This document shows positions 1-8,577 of a DNA stretch of 64,000 bases, piece after piece. Numbering within the stretch: the first letter of the stretch is position 1; each line of letters starts with the position of its first letter. This stretch comes from Gammaproteobacteria bacterium (GTDB lineage: Bacteria; Pseudomonadota; Gammaproteobacteria; Steroidobacterales; Steroidobacteraceae). The DNA lies in the NCBI GenBank assembly GCA_016874555.1, contig VGTW01000001.1, positions 1-64,000 on the forward strand. Reading direction: 5' to 3'. The notes under the pieces are model-generated. The model had not been told where the DNA came from. It worked only from the letters and a program-made list of their open reading frames with translations, and searched no databases. The translations under genes were made by a program, and so were the position numbers.

Positions 1-111
1 GGATGGCGGACACGACGATCAGTACAGCAACCACGAGCGGCACCCAAACGAGACTGCGGTGTTCCCAGGTCTCGCGGCGCAGCAGCATGATGAAAGACTT
101 GGCGTTCATTG
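1..111 (-). CDS. ABC transporter permease, N-terminal fragment (continues beyond window start)
   Basis: Minus-strand reading MNAKSFIMLLRRETWEHRSLVWVPLVVAVLIVVSAI; overlaps the upstream ATPase stop; membrane-like N-terminus. Confidence 0.7.
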
Positions 112-969
112 CACGCCCCCGCTCATCTTGGCGACGAATAAGTCCGAGACCGAAGGTGTTCGCAATTCACCGAGACCGTCTAGTTCGCCTGCGGCTTTGT
201 TTTCATAGATGAACACGGTGCGACCAAACACCTCGCGCTCGTGGATCGGTCGTAGTCCGCGGGCGGCGAGAACATGCTCGCTGCTCGTGATCAGTTGCAC
301 GTAGCGAGTCGCGATCGCCTCGATGGAGGAGTCGAGGACGATGCGCCCGTGATTGATCAGCAGCACGTCGGTGAGCAGGTTTTCGACTTCCTCCACCTGA
401 TGCGTGGTCACCAAAATCGTTCGTTCGTGATCGAAATAATCGTTCAGCAACATTTCATAGAACGAACGTCGATACAGTAAATCGAGACCGATGGTCGGCT
501 CATCGAGCACCAGCAGTTTGGCATCGATGGCCATGATCAACGCGAGATGCAACTGGGTGATCATGCCCTTCGAGAGTTCGCCGACCTTGCTGCGCTGGCG
601 GATCTCGGTCTTGCCAAGTACGGCCTCGGCGCGACTTCGATCGAAGCGCGGATGGACAGCGGCGACGTACTCGAGCGCCTGCGATACACGCAACCACTTC
701 GGCAATACCGCCACGTCGGCGATGAAGCAGACATCTTGCATCAGCGCATCGCGCTCGCGGCGGGGGTCGAATCCGAGTACCGTAAGCTCGCCGTCGAACG
801 GCGTGAGTCCGAGCAAGGCCTTGAGCGCCGTCGTCTTGCCGGCACCGTTCGGCCCCATCAAACCGACGATGCGTCCGGTACCGATGGTGAAACTCGCGCC
901 ATCGAGGGCAACGCCGCCCTTGCCATAGCGCTTGTGCAAATTGCTTGCGCAAATGATCGGGGTGGTCAT
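106..969 (-). CDS. ABC transporter ATP-binding protein
   Basis: Walker A GPNGAGKTT, signature LSKGM, Walker B LLVLDEPTIGLD; start placed at MTTPIICASNLHKRYG. Confidence 0.93.
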   Translation of the reverse strand: MTTPIICASNLHKRYGKGGVALDGASFTIGTGRIVGLMGPNGAGKTTALKALLGLTPFDGELTVLGFDPRRERDALMQDVCFIADVAVLPKWLRVSQALEYVAAVHPRFDRSRAEAVLGKTEIRQRSKVGELSKGMITQLHLALIMAIDAKLLVLDEPTIGLDLLYRRSFYEMLLNDYFDHERTILVTTHQVEEVENLLTDVLLINHGRIVLDSSIEAIATRYVQLITSSEHVLAARGLRPIHEREVFGRTVFIYENKAAGELDGLGELRTPSVSDLFVAKMSGGVQ

Positions 970-1352
970 TTCTTTGATCCTGGAGGAGCGGTCGACTCGG
1001 TGGTCGCCGCTGGTGCAAACAAGTCTTCGACGGTGAAACCGAGTCGCTGAATGGTGGCGCGGGTGCGTGGCCACTCGTCGCGCAGAAAGCGCGCCCGCTC
1101 ATCGGCGAGCAACGCGACCCGCGCACCCACGTTGACGAACATGCCACGGCCGCGACGCTTTTCGACGAGATTTTCGTCGGCAAGCTCCTGATAGGCCTTG
1201 AGCACAGTCAGTGGATTGATACGAAATTCCGCGGCGACGTTGCGGACCGAAGGCAAAGGATCACCCTCTTTGAGCACCCCTTCGAGAATCATCGCAACCA
1301 CGCGGTCACGCAGTTGGCGGTAGATCGGGGCGTTGTCGTTCCACTGTGACAT
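966..1352 (-). CDS. GntR-family transcriptional regulator, short YtrA-like form
   Basis: PIYRQLRDRVVAMILEGVLKEGDPLPSVRNVAAEFRINPLTVLKAYQELADENLVEKRRGRGMFV; overlaps the ABC ATPase gene. Confidence 0.92.
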   Translation of the reverse strand: MSQWNDNAPIYRQLRDRVVAMILEGVLKEGDPLPSVRNVAAEFRINPLTVLKAYQELADENLVEKRRGRGMFVNVGARVALLADERARFLRDEWPRTRATIQRLGFTVEDLFAPAATTESTAPPGSKK

Positions 1353-1582
1353 TCGCGGGGGTCTCGCGTCAGTTGGCGCGGGCGCACGTCAGTTGGTTAG
1401 CGCAGTCGCCACCGGCGCGACACGCGGCAGCTGCAAGTGTTTGGAAGAATGGCCGAGTCCCCAGAACAACAGCATCGTCAGCGCGACGGCGGCGAGGCCG
1501 GCGGTCAAGCTCGAAGCGGTGGCGGGGGGACAGGGAATGGCGGGGCATGTGCTCGCGTTACTGTCTCCTGTTAAAACCTTAT

Positions 1583-1606
1583 AGTGTTATAAATAACTAT
1601 AACACT
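1583..1606. promoter_or_regulatory. Inverted repeat AGTGTTAT-N8-ATAACACT upstream of the GntR/ABC operon (candidate operator)
   Basis: Perfect 8-bp arms read in agtgttataaataactataacact, in an AT-rich promoter-like region. Confidence 0.6.
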
Positions 1607-1690
1607 CAGACGGAGTCAAGGGGGGCCTGATCACGTAGAATTCGCGCGCTATTTTTTGGCCCTGCGCCCCCTTTTCGGAGATGAACTGGA

Positions 1691-2671
1691 ATGAAGCAGC
1701 CCTTGAATGTCGCGATCACCGGTGCCGCCGGTCAGATCGGCTATGCCCTCGCCTTCCGCGTGGCCTCCGGTGCCATGCTCGGTGCCGATCAGCCGATTAA
1801 CCTGCACCTGCTCGAAGTCACGCCGGCCCTGCCGACGCTGCAGGGCGTGGTGATGGAACTCAACGACTGCGCCTTCCCGACCCTCAACAAGGTGGTGGCC
1901 ACCGACGATGCGCGCGTTGCGTTCAAGGATTGCCATGCCGCACTGCTCGTCGGCGCCCGCCCGCGCGGCCCCGGCATGGAACGCAAAGATCTGTTGCTCG
2001 CCAACGCGCAGATTTTTTCGGCACAGGGCAAGGCGCTCAATGATGTTGCCGCCCGTGACGTGCGCGTGCTGGTGGTCGGAAACCCGGCCAATACCAACGC
2101 GCTCATCGCCATGAAGAATGCGCCGTCGCTGAAGCCGCAGAGCTTTACGGCGATGACGCGTCTCGATCACAACCGTGCGTTGTCGCAGCTCGCCGAAAAA
2201 ACCGGCAACCACGTGAACGATATTCAAAAGATGATCATCTGGGGCAACCACTCGGCGACCCAGTATCCCGACCTCAATCATTGCTTCGTGAAGGGTCAGC
2301 CGGCGCGATCGCTGGTCGATGGCGACTGGATCGAAAAAACCTTTATCCCGACCGTGCAGCAGCGCGGGGCCGCGATCATCAAAGCCCGCGGTGCCTCGTC
2401 GGCGGCCTCGGCAGGCTCCGCCGCCATCGCTCACATCCGCGACTGGTTCCGCGGTTCCACGCAGGGTGACTGGGTGTCGATGGGCATCCCCTCGGATGGC
2501 AGTTACGGTATCCCCGAAGGCGTAATCTATTCCTATCCGGTCGTCTGTCGCGGTGGTCGTTGCGTAATCATCCCGGGTCTCGCCATCGACGAGGACAGCC
2601 GCAAACGTATGGACACCACGCATCAGGAGCTGCTCGAAGAGCGCGATGGCGTGAAGAACCTACTCGGCTGA
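1691..2671 (+). CDS. mdh: Malate dehydrogenase
   Basis: N-terminal [51 protein letters not shown]. Confidence 0.97.
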   Translation: MKQPLNVAITGAAGQIGYALAFRVASGAMLGADQPINLHLLEVTPALPTLQGVVMELNDCAFPTLNKVVATDDARVAFKDCHAALLVGARPRGPGMERKDLLLANAQIFSAQGKALNDVAARDVRVLVVGNPANTNALIAMKNAPSLKPQSFTAMTRLDHNRALSQLAEKTGNHVNDIQKMIIWGNHSATQYPDLNHCFVKGQPARSLVDGDWIEKTFIPTVQQRGAAIIKARGASSAASAGSAAIAHIRDWFRGSTQGDWVSMGIPSDGSYGIPEGVIYSYPVVCRGGRCVIIPGLAIDEDSRKRMDTTHQELLEERDGVKNLLG

Positions 2672-2680
2672 CTTTCCTGG

Positions 2681-2703
2681 GCGGCAGGTTTCGGACCTGC
2701 CGC
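2681..2703 (+). terminator. Rho-independent-type terminator after mdh
   Basis: GCGGCAGGT-TTCGG-ACCTGCCGC stem-loop followed by TCTTTAT. Confidence 0.7.
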
Positions 2704-2740
2704 TCTTTATCCTTGAGCGCGGCACCAGTAGGCTGTACCC

Positions 2741-5287
2741 ATGAGCCACTTTCTCGTAGCCCTCGCCCTGGTGGCATTGACTGCCTGGGCACTGACGCTC
2801 AAGGGCGGCGTCATCGGAATCGTGTTCGTCGCCGCACTGCTGTACCTCGCGTACAAGCGGCTGAGTCTACTCGCCTATACGACGACCTTCGGCGTGCTGC
2901 TGGTTGCCTACTCGGTGATCGGCGAACCCGCAGGTCTCTGGAAGGGATTTCTTTGGTTGCTGTTCGCGACACTGGCGCTGATCAATGTCGTGCCGCTACG
3001 TCAGCGCTTGCTGACCCGTCCTTTCATGCGCATCTACCGACGCATGCTGCCGGCGATGTCATCGACCGAGCGCGAAGCACTCGAAGCCGGTACCGTGTGG
3101 TGGGACGGCGAACTCTTCACCGGTAAACCCAACTGGTCAAAGTTACTCGGGGCAAAAACGCCGGTACTCACCGCCGAAGAACAGGCCTTTCTCGATGGGC
3201 CATGCGAAGAACTCTGCCGGATGGTCGACGATTTTGACATCACGCATCGTCGTGGCGATATGCCGCCGGAAGTCTGGGACTTCCTCAAGCGCAAGGGCTT
3301 CTTCGCGATGATCATCCAGAAGAAGTATGGCGGCCTAGAATTCTCGGCCTATGCCCATTCCTGCGTGCTGGCCAAACTCTCGACTCGTAGTGCGACCGTG
3401 TCGTCGACGGTTGCCGTGCCCAACTCGCTGGGTCCCGGCGAACTTTTGCAACACTACGGCACCGAAGACCAAAAAAATCACTACCTGCCACGGCTCGCCT
3501 GCGGCGAAGATATTCCCTGCTTCGCACTGACCGGGCCGCGCGCGGGCTCGGATGCGGCCTCGCTGCCGGATTTCGGCATCGTCTGTCGCGGTCAATGGCA
3601 AGGGCGAGAAATCATTGGTCTGCGGCTTAATTTTTCGAAGCGCTATATCACCCTCGCACCAGTCGCTACGGTGATCGGGCTGGCCTTTCGCATGTTCGAT
3701 CCTGATCGCCTGCTCGGCGGCAAAAACGACCTCGGCATCAGCTGCGCACTAATTCCGCGGGAAACAGCGGGGATCACCATTGGCCGTCGACACTTTCCGC
3801 TCAATGTGCCCTTTCAGAACGGGCCCATTCAGGGTCGCGACGTATTCGTGCCTCTCGACTTCATCATCGGTGGTCCCGCGATGGCGGGTCAGGGCTGGCG
3901 CATGTTGGTCGAGCAGCTCTCGGTTGGTCGCTGCATTTCTTTGCCCTCGAGTGGTACAGGTGGCGGCAAGGCAGCGGTGTTCGCCACGGGTGCCTACGCG
4001 CGCATCCGCCGTCAGTTCAACATGCCAATCGGCAAATTCGAGGGTATCGAGAGCGTGATCGCGCGCATGGTCGGGCTCACGTACACCATGGATGCTGCGC
4101 GCTCGGTGACGGCGGGTGCCATCGATGGCGGTGAGAAACCCTCTGTCCCCTCGGCCATGCTCAAGTACCACGTCACCGAGATGAGTCGACAAGTTGCCAA
4201 CGATGCGATGGATGTCCACGGCGGCAAGGGCATCTGCCTCGGACCGCGTAACTATCTCGGTCGCGGTTATCAGGTAGTACCGGTAGCAATCACCGTGGAA
4301 GGGGCGAACATACTCACCCGCAGCCTCATCATCTTCGGTCAGGGTGCCATTCGCTGTCATCCCTATGTTCTCAAAGAAATGGAGGCGGCACGCAATCCGG
4401 ACCGCGTGCAGGGCGTGCGCGACTTCGACGATGCACTGCTCGGCCATGTCGGCTTTACGCTGAGCAATGCGGTGCGCTCTTTGATCATGGCGCTCACCAA
4501 CGCCCGTTTCACGGCCGCACCCGTCGACGGTCCGGTCGCCCGCTACTACCAACATATCGTGCGTTTCTCGGCGAGTTTCGCGTTCGCGGTCGATGTCGCC
4601 ATGTTGAGTCTCGGCGGCTATCTCAAGAAAAAAGAGAACCTCTCGTCTCGCCTCGGCGATGTGCTCTCTTGCATGTACCTCGCCTCGATGGTGCTAAAGC
4701 ACTACGAAAACCAGGGTCGTCGCCCCGAAGATCTGCCTATCGTCGAGTGGGCCTGCCGCAACCTGCTTTATAAAGCTCAGGAGCAGTTACACGGCTTCTT
4801 GCGCAATTTTCCCAATCGCTTCTTGGGTGGGGTCATGCGTTTTTTGATCTTCCCGCGCGGTCTGCAGTACTCCGCACCAGATGATCGTCTGGGCCGTACG
4901 CTGGCGGAACTGGTGCTCGCACCGGGTGCGGTGCGCGATCGACTCTGCTATCCGGTCTATCGCCGGGTTGAAGCGGGCAACGCCCTCGGTCTGCTGCAAG
5001 AAGTACTCGAGATGGCCGAGCAGGCAGAGACCCTCGAGAAGCGACTGCGTGTAGAGGGCGTCAAAACCGGTCGCGTCACGGCACTCGATCTACCCGGGCA
5101 AATTGAGGAGGGCGAGCGGACGGGTCTGCTCTCGCGCGACGAGGCGGCCTGGCTCCGTAACTATGATCGCAAGGTCATGGATCTCATCCATGTCGATGAC
5201 TTTGCCCCGCACGAACTCGGCACCAACGGCAAGCCGCGGCTCCGCGTCGACGCAGCTGTGCAGGAACAGAACGAACTGTTCGTGTGA
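2741..5287 (+). CDS. fadE: Acyl-CoA dehydrogenase (FadE-type, 848 aa)
   Basis: N-terminal TM segments, CFALTGPRAGSDAASLPD, IGKFEGIESVIARM, DVHGGKGICLGPRNYLGRGYQ. Confidence 0.93.
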   Translation: MSHFLVALALVALTAWALTLKGGVIGIVFVAALLYLAYKRLSLLAYTTTFGVLLVAYSVIGEPAGLWKGFLWLLFATLALINVVPLRQRLLTRPFMRIYRRMLPAMSSTEREALEAGTVWWDGELFTGKPNWSKLLGAKTPVLTAEEQAFLDGPCEELCRMVDDFDITHRRGDMPPEVWDFLKRKGFFAMIIQKKYGGLEFSAYAHSCVLAKLSTRSATVSSTVAVPNSLGPGELLQHYGTEDQKNHYLPRLACGEDIPCFALTGPRAGSDAASLPDFGIVCRGQWQGREIIGLRLNFSKRYITLAPVATVIGLAFRMFDPDRLLGGKNDLGISCALIPRETAGITIGRRHFPLNVPFQNGPIQGRDVFVPLDFIIGGPAMAGQGWRMLVEQLSVGRCISLPSSGTGGGKAAVFATGAYARIRRQFNMPIGKFEGIESVIARMVGLTYTMDAARSVTAGAIDGGEKPSVPSAMLKYHVTEMSRQVANDAMDVHGGKGICLGPRNYLGRGYQVVPVAITVEGANILTRSLIIFGQGAIRCHPYVLKEMEAARNPDRVQGVRDFDDALLGHVGFTLSNAVRSLIMALTNARFTAAPVDGPVARYYQHIVRFSASFAFAVDVAMLSLGGYLKKKENLSSRLGDVLSCMYLASMVLKHYENQGRRPEDLPIVEWACRNLLYKAQEQLHGFLRNFPNRFLGGVMRFLIFPRGLQYSAPDDRLGRTLAELVLAPGAVRDRLCYPVYRRVEAGNALGLLQEVLEMAEQAETLEKRLRVEGVKTGRVTALDLPGQIEEGERTGLLSRDEAAWLRNYDRKVMDLIHVDDFAPHELGTNGKPRLRVDAAVQEQNELFV

Positions 5288-5406
5288 ACTGCCAGAGCGG
5301 GGATGCGGCGGCTCTGTCCACGTTAACTGCACTCGCGCTTCTCTACCTGTTCGGCGCAGTACTAATGCTGATGCTGACGGGAATCGCGGCCGGGCTGGTG
5401 AGCTGA
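5284..5406 (+). CDS. Putative 40-aa single-TM small protein
   Basis: GTG start overlapping the fadE stop; reads VNCQSGDAAALSTLTALALLYLFGAVLMLMLTGIAAGLVS*; below the ORF track threshold. Confidence 0.3.
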   Translation: MNCQSGDAAALSTLTALALLYLFGAVLMLMLTGIAAGLVS

Positions 5407-5424
5407 CGAGGGTCGCCGCTACAA

Positions 5425-6597
5425 ATGCTCGAGGATCGCGCCATTCTTCATGTCGACATGGATGCGTTCTATGCCTCCGTCGAACAGCGCGACAATCCGC
5501 AGCTACGTGGCAAACCGCTGATCGTCGGCGGCACGAGCGGACGCGGCGTGGTGGCGGCGGCAAGCTACGAAGTGCGCAAATACGGGGTGCGCTCTGCCAT
5601 GTCGATCCGCCGTGCGCTGGCGCTGTGTCCCGACGCCGTCTGCGTCAGGCCGCAAATCGGGCGCTATGCAGAAGTTTCAGCACAGGTATTCGATATTTTT
5701 CGGCAATATACGCCGCTCGTGGAGGGTCTTTCTCTCGATGAGGCGTATCTCGATGTCACGGCCAGCCGCGCTCTCAAAGGGGACGCCGTCACGATTGCCG
5801 GGGACATCAAAAACCAAATCCGCACGCGTATAGCCCTTAGTGCATCGGTCGGGGTCGCGGCCAACAAACTCGTGGCCAAAATCGCATCGGATCTACGAAA
5901 ACCCGACGGACTCACGGTGGTGGCACCCGCACGTGTCAACGAAATACTCGATCCGCTGCCAATCAAACGTCTTCCTGGACTCGGTCGCAAGAAAGGCGAG
6001 CAGGTGGTCGCCGCCGGACTGCATACCCTAGGCGAACTGCGTCTCGCCGACGAAGAACGCCTGCGGCCGCTGTTCGGTGAACACTGGCAGGAGTGGCGCG
6101 ACCGCGCCGCCGGTATCGATGATCGCGAGGTTATCCCCGAGCATGACGAGAAGTCAGTCAGCAACGAACGTACCTTTGGCGAAGACTTGACCGATAGCGC
6201 CGCCATGCGTGCGCAGCTCTCAGCACTCGCCGATAAGGTCGCAGCGCGACTGCGAACCAAGCAACTGCAGGCCAACTGCATCGGCATCAAGATCCGACTG
6301 CATAACTTTCGCACCCTTACCCGACAGATGACCTTAAGTAAGCCAACATCTGAAAGTCGCGTCATCGCCGAATGTGCACTCTCGTTGTTCGCGGTTTGGT
6401 TGACGGGTACTCGCAAGCCACGAGTTCGACTGCTTGGAGTATCCACGACGGATTTCGTTGAGGGAGCACAGCAGGATCTTTTTGTCGATGTCGAGCGCAT
6501 CCAAAACGAAAAACTGGATGCCACGCTCGATGCGATTCGCGAGAAGTTTGGTGGCGCTGCCTTGGGCCGTGCAAGTCTGCTCAAGCGCGGTCGCTAA
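5425..6597 (+). CDS. dinB: DNA polymerase IV
   Basis: ILHVDMDAFYASVEQRDNPQLRGKPLIVGG, SLDEAYLDVT, SVGVAANKLVAKIASD. Confidence 0.96.
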   Translation: MLEDRAILHVDMDAFYASVEQRDNPQLRGKPLIVGGTSGRGVVAAASYEVRKYGVRSAMSIRRALALCPDAVCVRPQIGRYAEVSAQVFDIFRQYTPLVEGLSLDEAYLDVTASRALKGDAVTIAGDIKNQIRTRIALSASVGVAANKLVAKIASDLRKPDGLTVVAPARVNEILDPLPIKRLPGLGRKKGEQVVAAGLHTLGELRLADEERLRPLFGEHWQEWRDRAAGIDDREVIPEHDEKSVSNERTFGEDLTDSAAMRAQLSALADKVAARLRTKQLQANCIGIKIRLHNFRTLTRQMTLSKPTSESRVIAECALSLFAVWLTGTRKPRVRLLGVSTTDFVEGAQQDLFVDVERIQNEKLDATLDAIREKFGGAALGRASLLKRGR

Positions 6598-7094
6598 CTA
6601 CGCACGGCGGGTAACATTAGCCCCATCACCATGCCGGCAAGTACGCCAAAAAGATGGGCATCAGTCACGACCGCAGCGGTGTTTGTCGAGACGGGCAGCG
6701 CACCCCAGAGGTTTTCCCATACGATTTTGCCGAGCCCGAAAATCGCGACGATCCAAGCGATCGCGTAATAGCGGTCGTGATCAATGAGCAGTCTGACCAC
6801 CGCAGCGGCAGCCCAAGCATGTAACAGCCCCGATAGGCCTACATACCAATCGATCTCACTCAGCCACCAGAGACCGGCATCGATCGCTGCAATACCGAGG
6901 AGCACAATCGCAAGCACATGTCGCAGTGCAAACACCCGACCAAACAGTCGCCACAGCAACAACATAGCAGCGACGTTAAGGCAGGCATGCGCAAGATCGA
7001 GGTGTACAAGATGACTGGTCAGGAGCCGCCACCACTCGCCCGCAGCAATGGCCTCTCGCGACCATTGCAAAGAATCGATGAGCCGATCGCTCAT
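6594..7094 (-). CDS. Rhomboid-family intramembrane protease, rhombosortase-like
   Basis: Multi-TM; WWRLLTSHLVHLDLAHACLN, GLSGLLHAW (GxSG), C-terminal DAHLFGVLAGM. Confidence 0.78.
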   Translation of the reverse strand: MSDRLIDSLQWSREAIAAGEWWRLLTSHLVHLDLAHACLNVAAMLLLWRLFGRVFALRHVLAIVLLGIAAIDAGLWWLSEIDWYVGLSGLLHAWAAAAVVRLLIDHDRYYAIAWIVAIFGLGKIVWENLWGALPVSTNTAAVVTDAHLFGVLAGMVMGLMLPAVRS

Positions 7095-7124
7095 GCGGCA
7101 AGAATGCTCATACTACAAACATAC

Positions 7125-7892
7125 TCATGCTTCGACTAAAAAAAATTCACTGTTAGTAAAGTCCGTCTCGGTTGACAGCGTAGCGACCGCAGCCTGCCCC
7201 TCGATCGGCAGATCCAACGAAGAGACGCTCGCTACTTGACCGGGCAGCCTAGGCAAAGAAACCCGTTGGATGCCGCGCCCAGTGCCCACCTGTAATTCGC
7301 GCGCGTTCCAAGTGAAACCACTACCGGTAGCCTTGAGCACAGCTTCTTTACGCGTCCAGCCGCGTAAAAAAATAACATCCTCGGAATCAGCCTCTGTGGT
7401 TGCACGCTGCGCAGCAGTGAGTTCAGCGCGTTCGGTATCGGTAAACACTCGCTCGGCCAAGCGACGCGCATTGGGTACCGTTCGTCGCGTCTCCAGATCC
7501 ACGCCGATCGCCGTCTCGAATCCGAGACCTAGCAGCCACGCGCCATGACTGTGGCTTTGGTTGAAGTGCAGGAGGGGCTGACCCGCCGCCGAAGAAATCA
7601 GCGGCTTGCCATACTCACTTAGCACAAACGACAAGGCGCTACCTGCGACGCCGAGTCGAGTCGCCAGCACGCTCCGCAGCAAAATTCTCGACACCGTAAA
7701 ATCGCGGCGGGCCTGCGCCGAGGTCATCAAGTCAGCACGGTCGCGCTCGGCTCTCGAGAGCAGCTCGCAGTTAGCCGGGCTGGACAGCAATGAGGAAAAC
7801 GCTGCGAGATTGGCGAAATACAGTTCGATGCCACGCGGGGGCTCGCGATGCCGAAGTGCACAAAAGGCGAGCGGCGACCAGATGGGTGACAC
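7125..7892 (-). CDS. 4'-phosphopantetheinyl transferase superfamily protein
   Basis: RRDFTVSRILLRSVLA, GVDLETRRTV, FLRGWTRKEAVLKATGSGF; exact start uncertain (ORF extends to 7991). Confidence 0.88.
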   Translation of the reverse strand: MSPIWSPLAFCALRHREPPRGIELYFANLAAFSSLLSSPANCELLSRAERDRADLMTSAQARRDFTVSRILLRSVLATRLGVAGSALSFVLSEYGKPLISSAAGQPLLHFNQSHSHGAWLLGLGFETAIGVDLETRRTVPNARRLAERVFTDTERAELTAAQRATTEADSEDVIFLRGWTRKEAVLKATGSGFTWNARELQVGTGRGIQRVSLPRLPGQVASVSSLDLPIEGQAAVATLSTETDFTNSEFFLVEA

Positions 7893-7980
7893 GATGCAGC
7901 CGACTATGCCCGGGCGGGTCCCGCCCGTGCAATACTTGGCCGCTGCGGGGAAGTTTCGCCTGGCAAGGCACTGGCGCGAT

Positions 7981-8577
7981 ATGTCGATCATTCTCGATGC
8001 GCTGAGAAAATCTGAAAATTCGCGACTGCGACAAGATCATCCGGTGATCTTCGTAGCGCGCACCGCGCCGCGGCGATCACAGCTGCCGACCTGGGCGCTG
8101 GTGCTTGTCGCGCTGCTGGCGATCAATTTTCTGGTGATTGCTTGGGCACTACTGCGTAACGAAGACCGTGGCCCAGCTGCGGCGCGGATTGAGGCCCCCG
8201 CAGCCGTGCCCAAATCCGCAGCGGCGCCCGCATCCGTATCGGCAGCGGTAACGACCGATACACCAGCAGTCGTGCCACCGCCCGCCGCCGCAACGACGGC
8301 GCGTACCACAGCGGTACGTGCTCCCCCACCCGCGGCCGTTGCGCTACCGCGAACGCCAAGCCGTGATGAGCTACTCGCCCGCGGCTCGACGATCCCGCCT
8401 GTCGAACTCAACATGCACGTTTACGACGCGAACCCTCAAGCGCGCTTCGTACTACTCAATGGTCAAAGATTGCGCGAAGGCGAGAGCTCACGCGAGGGCA
8501 TTGCCATCGAGCGCATTACTCCCGAGGGCGTCATCCTTCGCTTCGGCAGTGCTACGTTTGCAGTCAATCTGCAATGA
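7981..8577 (+). CDS. gspB: General secretion pathway protein GspB-like
   Basis: MSIILDALRKSENSRLRQ start, one TM, Pro/Ala-rich linker, C-terminal LNMHVYDANPQARFVLLNGQRLREGE. Confidence 0.82.
   Translation: MSIILDALRKSENSRLRQDHPVIFVARTAPRRSQLPTWALVLVALLAINFLVIAWALLRNEDRGPAAARIEAPAAVPKSAAAPASVSAAVTTDTPAVVPPPAAATTARTTAVRAPPPAAVALPRTPSRDELLARGSTIPPVELNMHVYDANPQARFVLLNGQRLREGESSREGIAIERITPEGVILRFGSATFAVNLQ

Noticed and set aside
1649-2623. 324-aa minus-strand ORF antisense to mdh
   Set aside because: Shadow ORF of a high-GC coding region; His/Arg/Gly-rich with no domain, while the plus strand encodes clear malate dehydrogenase.
3749-4555. 268-aa minus-strand ORF antisense to fadE
   Set aside because: High-GC shadow frame; no recognisable motifs.
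5664-6584. 306-aa minus-strand Ser/Arg-rich ORF antisense to dinB
   Set aside because: Composition typical of an out-of-frame translation.
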